This document shows, piece by piece, positions 50,314 to 58,326 of a stretch of 58,326 nt of DNA. Numbering within the stretch: position 1 is the stretch's first letter; every line of letters begins with the position of its first letter. The DNA lies in assembly GCA_001464385.1 (NCBI GenBank), contig LNFB01000100.1:1-58326 (forward strand), read 5' to 3'. Made by a program: the position numbers and the translations under genes. This stretch comes from Deltaproteobacteria bacterium Ga0077550. GTDB taxonomy: Bacteria > Myxococcota_A > Polyangia > Nannocystales > Nannocystaceae. A model generated the notes under the pieces. The model did not search any database, was not told where the DNA came from, and saw only the letters and a list, made by a program, of their open reading frames with translations.

Positions 50314-51084
50314 ATGACCGCGGTGCGTCGGATGCGTCGCGCGACCCGCATGCTCGCCCTCGCGAGCGCCACGACGCTCGGCTGCAACGACGTCGTCATC
50401 GGGACGTTCGGCGGCTCGAGTGGCGATGCCTCGGGCGGTGGTGGCTTGAGCAGTGGCGGCACGGGCGGCAGCGAGACCACTGGCGGCGCGCTGCTCCCCG
50501 GCGAGTGCATCGAGGCGCCCTTCGACGACGCGCCGCTCGACCCGCAGCTGTGGGCGACGTGGGCCGACGGCGACGCGCTGGTCACCAGCGGCAACGGCGT
50601 GCTCACGCTGCGCCCGCCCTCCGGCGCGGAGCTGGGCACCGGCGTCGTCCTCCTGCAGGATCACGCCGTCGCCTTCGACGCCGCGCACACGATCCTCGAG
50701 GTGATCACGCCGCCGGATCCCACCAGCGACTCCGAGCTGTTCCTGCAGGTGACGCAGCAGGTGCCGCCGACCGACGCCGTGCTGGCGCTCGGGCTGCGCG
50801 CCGACACCGTCATCGCCACCGCGCGCGGCGACGACGGCACGCAGTCGCTGTTCGAGCCGGTCGCCACCGGCACGCCGCGGTGGATCGGCCTGCGCGTCGC
50901 CGACGGCACCGCATACTTCGAGACCTCCGAGGACGGCGTCGCGTGGACGATCGTCGCCAGCGTCCCGTCGCCGTCGGACTTCGTCGGTGCGTCGCCGCTC
51001 GTGATGGTGTGGAACAACGCCGGCGCGGGGGTCAGCGATCCGCAGCCCGTCGTCGTCGACGGCTGGGAGATCTGCGCCGATTGA
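50314..51084 (+). CDS. Tethered lipoprotein with concanavalin-like (DUF1349-type) domain
   Basis: A 256-residue lipoprotein: signal MTAVRRMRRATRMLALASATTLGC (Cys24), a Gly/Ser tether with the GGSSGDASGGGG pattern, then a beta-sandwich with PFDDAPLDPQLWATWADGDALV, LTLRPPSGAELGTGVVLLQDH, TPRWIGLRVADGTAYFETSEDGVAWTIVAS and VVDGWEICAD. The W-I-G-L-R-x-A-D-G-T-x-Y-F-E-T-S-x-D-G-x-x-W block is typical of concanavalin/DUF1349-like carbohydrate-binding folds. It could bind a polysaccharide on the outer surface. Single gene, divergent from the 49161-50237 gene. Confidence 0.78.
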   Translation: MTAVRRMRRATRMLALASATTLGCNDVVIGTFGGSSGDASGGGGLSSGGTGGSETTGGALLPGECIEAPFDDAPLDPQLWATWADGDALVTSGNGVLTLRPPSGAELGTGVVLLQDHAVAFDAAHTILEVITPPDPTSDSELFLQVTQQVPPTDAVLALGLRADTVIATARGDDGTQSLFEPVATGTPRWIGLRVADGTAYFETSEDGVAWTIVASVPSPSDFVGASPLVMVWNNAGAGVSDPQPVVVDGWEICAD

Positions 51085-51107
51085 TCGATCGCGACGCGGC
51101 AACCAGC

Positions 51108-52235
51108 TCAGCGGTCGCGCATCGCCCGGGCCTCGTCCGCGTAGATCGTCCGCGGGTGGGCGACCAGCAGCTGCTCGATCGCGCGATCGCGGGGCGCGGC
51201 GCGGCCGAGCGCGTCGAGGGCACGCACGCGGCCCCAGCGGGCCTCCTCGGCCAGGGCGCCGCCGCGCTCGAGGTAGCGATCGAACGCCCGCAGGGCCTCG
51301 CGCGCCCGGCCGCGCCGCAGCTGCAGCTCGCCCGTCGAGACGCTCGCGGCGTGGGCCTCCGCCGAGCCCGGGTGCGCGCGGCGGAGCTCCTCGTAGGCCG
51401 CGACGGCGCGCGCGAGCTCCCGCGCGTTGGCCAAGGATCGCGCCTCGGCGAGCATCTCGCTGGCCGACTTGCTCGGGGACCGACGCGCCGCCGACTCCGG
51501 ACGCGGCGCGACCGTGGTCACCTCGGGCGACGGCGGGATCACGCGCGGCGCGACCGCGGCGGCGTGGCGCTCGGGCGCGACCGGCTCGATCGGGGCCACG
51601 GGCGCCGCATCGACGGCGACGCGCTCACCGGCGCCGAGGGATCGCGCCGCGTCGCCGCCCAACACCGTCATCACCCCGGACTCGACGCGCACCGCACCGG
51701 CCCGCACCTCGATCGCACGATCGACCACGCGCAGCTCGGTGCCGTCGTCGAAGCACGCCCGCGCGCCCTCGAGGACGACGCACGCATCGGCCGTGGCGCG
51801 GACCCACTCGCCGCCGGGGATCGCGTCGCCCGTGGCGAGGGTGGACCCAGCGAGCACGAGGCCGCCGCGGCTCACCTGCGCCCCCGCGATCACGGCGTCC
51901 TGCCGCGGCTCGGCGCGCGGACGCAGCGACACCACCAGGGCGATCGTGGCCGCGACCGCGAGCCCGATCGCCGCGACGCCGACGACCCGCGAGCGTCCGG
52001 TGCGGACCTGCGTCGCGCGGAAGCGCTGGAGCACCTCCTCGGCGCGCGCACGATCGTCGGCCCGCACCGCGTCGGGCTCGGCGAGCTCCCCGAGCTCGGC
52101 GTACAGCGCGAGCTCGTCGGCGTGCGCCGGATCGTCCGCGTGTGCCCGCAGGAACGCGAGGTCGTCGGCGCCGAGCGGCTCGCCGATCGCCGCCTCGTCG
52201 GCGAGCTCGCACCACCGCTCGTGCGCGTCGCTCAT
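51108..52235 (-). CDS. FecR-like membrane anti-sigma protein with TPR tail
   Basis: A 375-residue protein. The N-terminus (WCELADEAAIGEPLGADDLAFLRAHADDP) is the cytoplasmic anti-sigma-like part, one span VVGVAAIGLAVAATIALVVSL sits near 105-125, then a FecR-like domain (GGLVLAGSTLATGDAIPGGEWV, DDGTELRVVDRAIEVRAGAVRVESG) and C-terminal helical TPR repeats (ELARAVAAYEELRRAHPGSAEAHAA and onward). ATG 52235 overlaps the sigma stop by 4 nt. It probably holds the sigma factor at 52232-52843 at the membrane and senses an outer-membrane signal. Confidence 0.8.
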   Translation of the reverse strand: MSDAHERWCELADEAAIGEPLGADDLAFLRAHADDPAHADELALYAELGELAEPDAVRADDRARAEEVLQRFRATQVRTGRSRVVGVAAIGLAVAATIALVVSLRPRAEPRQDAVIAGAQVSRGGLVLAGSTLATGDAIPGGEWVRATADACVVLEGARACFDDGTELRVVDRAIEVRAGAVRVESGVMTVLGGDAARSLGAGERVAVDAAPVAPIEPVAPERHAAAVAPRVIPPSPEVTTVAPRPESAARRSPSKSASEMLAEARSLANARELARAVAAYEELRRAHPGSAEAHAASVSTGELQLRRGRAREALRAFDRYLERGGALAEEARWGRVRALDALGRAAPRDRAIEQLLVAHPRTIYADEARAMRDR

Positions 52236-52843
52236 CGCACCGCCCCCTTGCGCAGGCCGTGCGCGAGCTCGTCGACCGCGTCGTCGCGGCGCACGAGCTT
52301 GCGCAGCGCCCGACGCCCGCACAGCAGGCGCGACTTGATCGTGCCGAGCGCCGCGCCCGTGAGCTCCGCGATCTCCTCGACCGAGTAGCCGAGCGCGTGA
52401 CGGAGCACCACCGCGTCGCGCTGCCGCGCCGGGAGCCGATCGAGGTACTCGCGGACCGACCCCGGCGCGTCGATCGACGCGTGGCTGGCCGGCGCGACGA
52501 GCTCCTCGACGTCCGCGTCCTCGGTGACGCCGCGGGCGTGGCGACGGTTCTGCTCGGCGAGGCGCAGGCACGCGTTGGCGGCGACCTTGCGCGCCCAGTG
52601 GTGGAGCGCCGCGTCGCCGCGCCAGCTCGCGAGGCCCTCGAGCACGCGGATGAGGGCGATCTGCACCGCGTCGTCGGCATCGGCCCCGCGCCCGAGCAGC
52701 GCATGGGCCACCGCGCGCAGGTGCGGCAGAAGGCGCTCGACGAGCTCGCGCTGCGCATCCTGTTCGCCGCGTCGCGCCCGCTCGACCAGGGTGAGCTCGG
52801 CGGGGCGATCGAGGGCGACCCGCTCGGGCTGCGGCGGGGCCAT
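52232..52843 (-). CDS. ECF sigma factor
   Basis: A 203-residue sigma factor. Region 2 is RAVAHALLGRGADADDAVQIALIRVLEGLASW, with WRGDAALHHWARKVAANACLRLAEQNRR; region 4 is LPARQRDAVVLRHALGYSVEEIAELTGAALGTIKSRLL, with the helix-turn-helix of promoter -35 binding. Start ATG 52843. It overlaps its likely anti-sigma partner by 4 nt. Target promoters are not visible; the adjacent outer-membrane-type gene at 52983-54110 may be a target, as both are on the minus strand and 139 nt apart. Confidence 0.9.
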   Translation of the reverse strand: MAPPQPERVALDRPAELTLVERARRGEQDAQRELVERLLPHLRAVAHALLGRGADADDAVQIALIRVLEGLASWRGDAALHHWARKVAANACLRLAEQNRRHARGVTEDADVEELVAPASHASIDAPGSVREYLDRLPARQRDAVVLRHALGYSVEEIAELTGAALGTIKSRLLCGRRALRKLVRRDDAVDELAHGLRKGAVR

Positions 52844-52982
52844 GTGCGCCCGAGTATACCCAGGCGGCTCCGCCAGGCGGATCCCGGGCCACAGCGGCGG
52901 GCAGGCGGCGGTCACGATCGGCTTCGATACGCGGCCGGGCGCGGACGGCCGAGAGTTTGTTTTTCGGCGGGCAGGATCGGGC

Positions 52983-54110
52983 TCAGAACCCGACCGACAG
53001 CCCCGCCCGCGCGCGGGGCCGCACCCGCCACGGGGCCAGGGCGACCCGCTTGGCGTCGCCCTCGCACGCGGTCGCACCGGCCCCGCAGCGCACGAAGTCG
53101 AAGCCGCCGAGCCCGACGTCCGCGCCCGCGCCGAGATCGATCGTGACCCGTGGCCATGGGTCGCGCGCCGGCGACCACGTCGAGATGCGCAGCAGCAGCT
53201 CGGTCGCGAGCTTCGCCGCGGGCTCGAGGCCGCGGTCCCCACCGGCGCGCCAGCGCAGCAGATCGACCGCCGGCAGCAGCCGCCCCTCGAGGCGGATCCG
53301 CCGACCGAGCGCACCGCCGATCCCCGCCGCGATCGCAAGCTCGTGGCGCGCGATCGACAGCGACTCGGAGCGGACCTCGCCGACGACGCCCGCGTAGGAG
53401 AGGCCGAGCCGCGCGGCGACGCGGCGGCGCGACGGCACCGCGTACGAGACCTCGAGCTGACCACCGCTCTGCCACGGCATCGCATCGCCGAGGCCGAGCC
53501 CGAGGTACGAGGCCGACAACCACAGCCCCACGCCCGCGCGCGACGTCGTGGTCGAGGGCGCGGGCGCACGGGGCACGATCGGCGCCGGTGCCTCCACCGG
53601 CGGCGGCGCGGGCTCGATCGTCGCGGGATCGACCGCCTCCATCGCGACGTCGGCCCCCTTCGCCAGGGCCAGCGTGCCCGAGCGGACGATGAGCCACATC
53701 GCCTCGACCGCGGCCTCGACCGATTGCGCCGCCTCGGGCACGCGCCGGCGCAGCAGCTGGCCGCGCGCGGGCACGTACAGATACACGTGGTACTCGCCGG
53801 CCTGCCGCACATCGAGCCAGAACACGCCGCGGGCATCGTGCGCGACCGCGGCCTCGCGCGACGCAGCGACGCGGCGCGCGAGCAGATCGGCGTGCTGGGC
53901 ATCCACCTCGAAGCCGACCTCGATCAGCGTGCCGCCGCCCTCGGGCAGGTTCGATCGCACCGACGCGAGGACGTCGTCGATGCGCCGATCCGGGATCGAC
54001 GGCACCAGCACGACCACGCGAGTCGACGCGATCGCCGGGACCTCCGCGTCGACGGGCGGTGTCACGGTCGGGGCTCCGGCCAGCACACACGCGACGAGCA
54101 GCGGCCACAA
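52983..54110 (-). CDS. Exported protein with N-terminal alpha/beta domain and beta-rich C-terminus
   Basis: A 375-residue exported protein (start TTG 54110; WPLLVACVLAGAPTV is a short signal or lipobox around VAC). Residues 25-150 form an alpha/beta domain (STRVVVLVPSIPDRRIDDVLASVRSNL, ARGVFWLDVRQAGEYHVYLYVP). A Pro-rich linker (PATIEPAPPPVEAPAPIVP) is followed by barrel-like strands (AGVGLWLSASYLGLGLGDAM, QLEVSYAVPSRRRVAARLGLSYAGVV, VRPRARAGLSVGF) ending in Phe, the usual signal for outer-membrane insertion. It is upstream of the sigma gene on the same strand. Confidence 0.7.
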   Translation of the reverse strand: MWPLLVACVLAGAPTVTPPVDAEVPAIASTRVVVLVPSIPDRRIDDVLASVRSNLPEGGGTLIEVGFEVDAQHADLLARRVAASREAAVAHDARGVFWLDVRQAGEYHVYLYVPARGQLLRRRVPEAAQSVEAAVEAMWLIVRSGTLALAKGADVAMEAVDPATIEPAPPPVEAPAPIVPRAPAPSTTTSRAGVGLWLSASYLGLGLGDAMPWQSGGQLEVSYAVPSRRRVAARLGLSYAGVVGEVRSESLSIARHELAIAAGIGGALGRRIRLEGRLLPAVDLLRWRAGGDRGLEPAAKLATELLLRISTWSPARDPWPRVTIDLGAGADVGLGGFDFVRCGAGATACEGDAKRVALAPWRVRPRARAGLSVGF

Positions 54111-54259
54111 GGCAGGGGCAGCCTACCGCGACGCTTCGTCGGGGTCACGCCCCGCCGCGATCGTGGCCGGGGCCACGCCCGTGCCGCGCCGCAGTCCAAC
54201 CGATGCGGCGCGGATCTTTTTCTCGGCCGAACGCCCGGGCCCGCGGGTCCTCTCCCACC

Positions 54260-55963
54260 GTGAACGTCGGCTCGGGATCGAAGGTCGCGATCGTGGTGCC
54301 GATCGTCGTCGCGCTCGCAGGCGCGCCGGCGTGCTACCGCGGCGCGACGGGGACGGGGGCGAGCGACCACGACGACGCGGGCGGCAGCGATGGATCCGGC
54401 CCCACCGATGGCGACAGCGGCGACGGGGCCGACACCGGTGACGGCGTCCCCGGCGAGTGTCGCCCCGCGGCCCTCGACATGCGCCGCCTGACGGAGCTGC
54501 AGTACCGCCGCTCGATCGCGGCCATCTTCGACGGTCGCGTCGATGCGAGCGGGGCGTTCCCCGCCCCGGTCGGTGAGACGCCGACCGGCTACTCCACCGA
54601 GCTCGGCGCCAAGGAGGTCAGCGAGCACGACGTCGAGCAGATCGTCTACGCAGCCGAGGACGTCGCGGTCGATGTGGCCGCAGCGCTGCCCGAGCTGCTG
54701 CCGTGCGCCGCAGACCCGGACCCCGATCGCGCCTGCGCCGAGGCGTTCCTCGGGCGCCAGGGCCGACGGATCTACCGCCGCACGCTCACCGACGACGAGC
54801 GCGAGCCGCTGCTCGACACCTGGGCCGCCGGCGTCGCGGACGGGGCCACGTTCGCCGAGGCAGTCGCGCTGGTGACCGCCGAGATGCTGCAGACGCCGCA
54901 GTTCCTCTACATCACCGAGGACGCCGCCGCGACCCCGCGGCGCCTCACCGGCGTCGAGCTCGCGAGTCGACTGTCGTTCCTGCTGTGGGACTCGACGCCC
55001 GACGACACGCTGCTCGACCTCGCGGAGTCGGGCGCCCTCGACGAGCAGGACGCGATCCTCGATCAGGCCGAGCGCCTGCTCGCGGCGCCCGAGGCCGACA
55101 CCACGATCGCCCGCTTCTTCCGCGAGTGGACGTCGACCGGCCTCGTGTCGCCCGCCGACAAGTCGACGGAGCTCTTCCCCGAGTTCGACGCCGCGCTGGC
55201 CGCCTCGGTGAACGACGGCTTCGATCGCTTCGCCGTCGGCATCGTCCGCGACGGCGGCACGCTCGACGACGCGCTGCGCTCGTCCGACGCCTGGGTCGAC
55301 GCGGGGCTCGCCGCGCTCTTCTCGATCCCGGCGCCACCTGCAGGCGAGTGGGCCCGGGTGACACTCGATCCGGAGCGCTACCGCGGCGTGCTCACGCAGC
55401 CGGCGCTGCTCGCCTCGCTCGCGCACAGCGATCGCACCTCGTACGTGTACCGCGGCAAGCTCGTCCGCAAGCGCCTGCTGTGCCAGACGCTGCCGCCGCC
55501 GCCGCCCGACGCGATGAGCGTGCCGCTCGATCTCCCGGACGACCCGACCGCGCGCCAGGAATCCGAGACCCGCATCGCCCGCGGCGAGTGCGGGGCGTGC
55601 CACACCGCGATGGATCCGGCCGGCCTCGCCCTCGAGAACTTCGACGCGATCGGCCGCTGGCGCGACACCGACGCGTCGGGGCGCCCGATCGATCCCTCGG
55701 GCACGCTCGTCGGCGTCGGCGAGGCAGACCTCACCTTCACCGATCACGTCGACCTCGTCGATCAGCTCGCCGCCACGCCCGAGCTCGGCACCTGCTTCGC
55801 GCGCCAGCTGTTCCGCTTCGCCCTGTCCCGCGCCGAGACCGACGCCGACGCCTGCACCATCGCCGTCCTCGAGGGCGTGCTCGAGGACGAGGGCGGCGAC
55901 CTCGGTGCCGCGTTGGTCGCGATTGTCACCGCGGACGCGTTCCGCCACCGGGAGGCCCCATGA
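54260..55963 (+). CDS. DUF1592-type multidomain lipoprotein (DUF1587/1595/1592/1588/1585)
   Basis: A 567-residue protein with signal VNVGSGSKVAIVVPIVVALAGAPAC (lipobox Cys at 25) and an Asp/Gly tether. Domain order: DUF1587 MRRLTELQYRRSIAAIFDG, DUF1595 GRRIYRRTLTDDEREPLLDTW, DUF1592 LTGVELASRLSFLLWDSTPDD, DUF1588 RGVLTQPALLASLAHSDRTS with YRGKLVRKRLLC, and a heme-type motif GECGACHTAMDPAGLALENFD, then DUF1585 CFARQLFRFALSRAE. The CxxCH (CGACH) supports a periplasmic c-type redox role, known from Planctomycete and myxobacterial homologues only by sequence. GTG 54260 chosen. ATGA overlap with the DUF1552 gene. Confidence 0.88.
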   Translation: MNVGSGSKVAIVVPIVVALAGAPACYRGATGTGASDHDDAGGSDGSGPTDGDSGDGADTGDGVPGECRPAALDMRRLTELQYRRSIAAIFDGRVDASGAFPAPVGETPTGYSTELGAKEVSEHDVEQIVYAAEDVAVDVAAALPELLPCAADPDPDRACAEAFLGRQGRRIYRRTLTDDEREPLLDTWAAGVADGATFAEAVALVTAEMLQTPQFLYITEDAAATPRRLTGVELASRLSFLLWDSTPDDTLLDLAESGALDEQDAILDQAERLLAAPEADTTIARFFREWTSTGLVSPADKSTELFPEFDAALAASVNDGFDRFAVGIVRDGGTLDDALRSSDAWVDAGLAALFSIPAPPAGEWARVTLDPERYRGVLTQPALLASLAHSDRTSYVYRGKLVRKRLLCQTLPPPPPDAMSVPLDLPDDPTARQESETRIARGECGACHTAMDPAGLALENFDAIGRWRDTDASGRPIDPSGTLVGVGEADLTFTDHVDLVDQLAATPELGTCFARQLFRFALSRAETDADACTIAVLEGVLEDEGGDLGAALVAIVTADAFRHREAP

Positions 55964-57510
55964 CGAGGCGCATGCTGATCGATCGACGCCGATTCCTGTT
56001 CGGCACCGGCGGGGCCATGCTCGCGCTGCCGGTGCTCGAGTCGCTGCTGCCCCGCACCGCGCGGGGTGGCGTCGACGCGCCGCCCAAGCGCCTCGTCGTC
56101 GTCTGCCACCACCAGGGTCGGCTCGTCGCCAACGGCAAGCCCGAGGACTGGTGGTCCCCGCGGACGACCACGGGCCCGCTGCCGCCGGCCGGCACCGCGC
56201 CGAGTGCGATGCTCGCCGCGCTCGCGCCGATCCGCGACGAGATCGTCACGCTCGACGGCATCGACAACCTCGTGCGCCACGCCAGCGCGATGGCCGACGG
56301 CCACATCCCCGCGCTCGTCAGCTCCCTGACGTGCCAGCCCCAGGCGGGGGAGGAGTGGCGCTCGATCGGCCCGTCGATCGACTACGTCGCCGGCCTGCGG
56401 CTGCGCGCGAGCGCGGCGATGCGCCCGTCGCTGGTGCTCCCGGCCAGCGCGACGCCCTACAACGACTACGGCTACTCGCCGACGCAGTGGCAGGGCCCCG
56501 ACGGCACCGAGGGCGCGACGGTCAGCGGCAACCCGGCCATCGCGGTCGGCGACATCTTCGGCCCGCCGGTCGCCGATCCCACGCCGACACCCCAGCCGCC
56601 GACGCTGCGCGAGCGACTCGCCGCGCGGCGCGTCGATCTGCTCTCGGGCGTCAGCGATCAGCTCGCGTCGCTGCGCCAGCGCGTGAGCGCGAAGGATCGC
56701 GAGCGGCTCGATCGGCACGCCGCGTTCATCGCCAGCACCCAGGCGCTGCTGCAGGGCGGCGGGCCGTCGCAGCCGACCACGACCTGCACGCGCCCCGACG
56801 AGGCCGCGATGCCCCACGTCGTGCCCGCCGACTGGGACGAGTGGCAGCAGACCGGCAACCTGCCCGAGTGGAGCCGCGGTCGCAGCGACGATCTCACCTG
56901 GCCGCACCAGCTCGAGAACCTGGTCCAGGCGCTGGCGTGTGACGTCGTGCGCGTCGCGGGCCTCGGCTTCCACCCCGATCCGGCGTGGAGCTCGGAATTC
57001 GGCGCGGGCGCCTCGCCGTTCGAGGGCGACGGCGCCCTGCACAACCTCGTGCACGGGCTGCAGGCCACGGCGAACAACCCGAGCGGCGCCGATGAGATCG
57101 CGACCGGCTTCCAGAGCTACGGCCGCAAGTTCACCCAGCTCGTCCAGCGCCTCGCCGAGATCGAGGACATCGACGGTTCGCGCCTGCTCGACAACACGCT
57201 GGTCGTGTGGGTGAGCGAGATGGGCTACGGCTCCGATCACTTCGCGTGGAACATCCCCGTCGTGATGGCGGGCATGCCGAGCGCCTTCCCGCAGGGCCAG
57301 GGCCGACACGTCGTGCACGACCGGCGCACGATGGGCGATCTGTGGGCCCACGTGCTGCGCATGCTCGGCGGCGACGACCAGGAGTTCGGCGCGACGGGCA
57401 CGCTCGGCGCCCTCGCGGACGCGCACGGGGTCGCAGACCTGTCGCTGGGCGCGGGCTACACCGGCCTCGGGCCGAGCACGCCGCTGCACGCGGGCCCGCT
57501 CGATCTCTGA
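55960..57510 (+). CDS. DUF1552 protein, Tat-exported
   Basis: A 516-residue protein with a twin-arginine signal (LIDRRRFLFGTGGAMLALPVLESLLP). Family blocks are KRLVVVCHHQGRLV, LDGIDNLVRHASAMADGHIPALVSSL, PSIDYVAGLRLRAS, HQLENLVQALACDVVRVAGLGFHP, and VVWVSEMGYGSDHFAWNIPVVMAG. The overall arrangement is like DUF1501-type alkaline-phosphatase-superfamily proteins, which pair with DUF1592 partners, as here. It probably folds in the cytoplasm with a metal or cofactor before export. Overlap with the DUF1592 gene (ATGA) shows the two work together. Activity unknown. Confidence 0.87.
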   Translation: MTRRMLIDRRRFLFGTGGAMLALPVLESLLPRTARGGVDAPPKRLVVVCHHQGRLVANGKPEDWWSPRTTTGPLPPAGTAPSAMLAALAPIRDEIVTLDGIDNLVRHASAMADGHIPALVSSLTCQPQAGEEWRSIGPSIDYVAGLRLRASAAMRPSLVLPASATPYNDYGYSPTQWQGPDGTEGATVSGNPAIAVGDIFGPPVADPTPTPQPPTLRERLAARRVDLLSGVSDQLASLRQRVSAKDRERLDRHAAFIASTQALLQGGGPSQPTTTCTRPDEAAMPHVVPADWDEWQQTGNLPEWSRGRSDDLTWPHQLENLVQALACDVVRVAGLGFHPDPAWSSEFGAGASPFEGDGALHNLVHGLQATANNPSGADEIATGFQSYGRKFTQLVQRLAEIEDIDGSRLLDNTLVVWVSEMGYGSDHFAWNIPVVMAGMPSAFPQGQGRHVVHDRRTMGDLWAHVLRMLGGDDQEFGATGTLGALADAHGVADLSLGAGYTGLGPSTPLHAGPLDL

Positions 57511-57519
57511 AGGCGCGGC

Positions 57520-58326
57520 TCAGTCCCACGGCCGGCTCAGCCGGAACGCGGTGTTGATCAGCCCGACGTGGGAGTACGTCTGCGGGAAGTTCCCGGCCTG
57601 CTGGCCGCTGCCGACGAGGATGTCCTCGGCGTAGAGCCCCAGGCCGTTGTGCAGCGAGAGCAGGTGCTCGAACAGCGCACGCGCCTCGTCGACGCGCCCG
57701 ACCATGTGCAGCGCTTCGGCGAGCCAGAACGAGACCACCGTGAACGCGGCGTGGGTCTCGCCGAAGTCGTCGGGCACGTCGTAGCGCCGCAGGAGGTGCT
57801 CGCCCAGTCGCAGGCGCTGGGCGATCGCGTCGACGTGGGAGCGCGCGCGGGGATCGTCGCCGCGCAGCAAGCCGAAGTGGAGCGCGAGCAGCATCGACGC
57901 GTCCAGGTTCTGCGCCCCAGCGGACTGGGCGTATGCGCCCGCCTGTGCGCTCCAGCACCGCTCGTCGAGCAGCCGCCGCGCCGCGTTCGCGACCGCCTCG
58001 CCGCGTGCGACGAGGTCGGACTGGCCGAGCTCGAGGCCGATCTCGGCGGCGCGCCGGGCCCCGGCCCAGTGGGTGAGCAGCGTGAACGCATGCAGGTGCT
58101 TGGCGCCGCGCAGCTCCCACGGCCCGGCGTCGGGCTCGTCGAGGGTGACCTCGATCCGACCGAGCAGGCGGCGCACCAGATCGAGCGTGCCGTCGAGCTC
58201 CGGATCGCCGCGCAGGCGCACGTCGAGCAGTGCGCGGCTGATCGCGAGGACCATCTCGCCATAGACGTCGTTCTGCACGTGGTGGTGGGCCTGGTTGCCG
58301 ACCCGCACGGGGCCATCGCCGCGGTA
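57520..58326 (-). CDS. Glycoside hydrolase family 15 (glucoamylase/trehalase-type), N-terminus beyond window
   Basis: The C-terminal 268 residues of a GH15 enzyme; the reading enters from the right edge as YRGDGPVRVGNQAHHHVQNDVYGEMV, written here only in part (VGNQAHHHVQNDVYGEM). The catalytic acid region is GPWELRGAKHLHAFTLL (Glu in W-E-x-R-G), and the second catalytic region is FGETHAAFTVVSFWLAEAL (Glu in G-E-T-H). The block GNFPQTYSHVGLINTAF is at the end. The family hydrolyses alpha-glucans or trehalose. The usual N-terminal domain lies outside. Stop at 57520, convergent with the DUF1552 gene. Confidence 0.88.
   Translation of the reverse strand, partial: YRGDGPVRVGNQAHHHVQNDVYGEMVLAISRALLDVRLRGDPELDGTLDLVRRLLGRIEVTLDEPDAGPWELRGAKHLHAFTLLTHWAGARRAAEIGLELGQSDLVARGEAVANAARRLLDERCWSAQAGAYAQSAGAQNLDASMLLALHFGLLRGDDPRARSHVDAIAQRLRLGEHLLRRYDVPDDFGETHAAFTVVSFWLAEALHMVGRVDEARALFEHLLSLHNGLGLYAEDILVGSGQQAGNFPQTYSHVGLINTAFRLSRPWD

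Overview
The window is about 58 kb of very GC-rich DNA in which nearly every base is coding. It carries about 57 protein genes and no rRNA, tRNA, CRISPR array, transposase or phage gene that I could see. The gene content points to a predatory-type myxobacterium (Myxococcota, most like the Nannocystis/Enhygromyxa/Plesiocystis group). The evidence is: many lipoproteins in which the lipidated Cys is followed by a long Ser/Thr/Gly/Asp tether; a DUF1592/DUF1552 gene pair; five sigma-factor genes with membrane-bound or fused anti-sigma-like parts; a lipoprotein CHAT/TPR protein; and a terpene synthase. The genus is inferred, not proven.

Layout. 1-1205: 3' part of boxB (aerobic benzoyl-CoA epoxidation), reading out of the window. 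1372-5925: a tightly packed minus-strand operon, read right to left: an 85-residue secreted peptide precursor, a SdpA/DUF5819-like protein, a SdpB-like HTTM membrane protein and a large exported protein with about eight carboxypeptidase-regulatory-like repeats. It resembles the Bacillus SDP killing-peptide system but has a different peptide and an extra gene; it is the best candidate here for an undescribed system. 6182-8586: a Spy/CpxP-like lipoprotein with a Gly-Lys-His repeat, and two convergent tethered lipoproteins. 8713-11347: an SDR, Cys-nucleophile hydrolase and bisphosphate nucleotidase operon. 11511-17366: a YdeI-like small protein, a secreted metzincin, two Cys-rich lipoproteins, hemL, and a small DUF4347/caspase-like protein. 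17389-19792: a GAF-PAS-PAS hybrid histidine kinase split by a frameshift. 20002-22680: a serine hydrolase, a DUF6748 lipoprotein and a further lipoprotein.

22833-26762: an operon of sigma factor, single-span membrane protein and TPR-CHAT lipoprotein. 26788-31686: a cytochrome-type lipoprotein, fatty-acid cis/trans isomerase and a DUF6544 protein, a set that fits envelope lipid adaptation. 31984-33502: a STAS-like protein and a class I terpene synthase. 33534-37165: a YtrA-type GntR/ABC-exporter operon with a clear palindromic operator. 37483-42348: GNAT, small membrane protein, thioredoxin, FG-GAP lipoprotein, and a frameshifted HEAT/methyltransferase. 42418-45767: envelope proteins and a LysM-MepA peptidase. 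45764-49150: two divergent ECF sigma genes, one fused to a transmembrane region and a Pro-Ser stalk encoded by 16 copies of GGCGAT, the other fused to a zinc-finger anti-sigma motif and followed by thioredoxin, a zinc-ribbon protein and DUF302 (a likely redox operon). 49161-54110: outer-membrane-type proteins around a sigma/FecR-like pair. 54260-57510: the DUF1592/DUF1552 pair. 57520-58326: a GH15 glucoamylase-type enzyme cut by the window edge.

Three genes (17389-19792, 38899-40559 and 40653-42348) each look broken by a single indel. These may be true mutations or assembly errors, and raw reads would decide.
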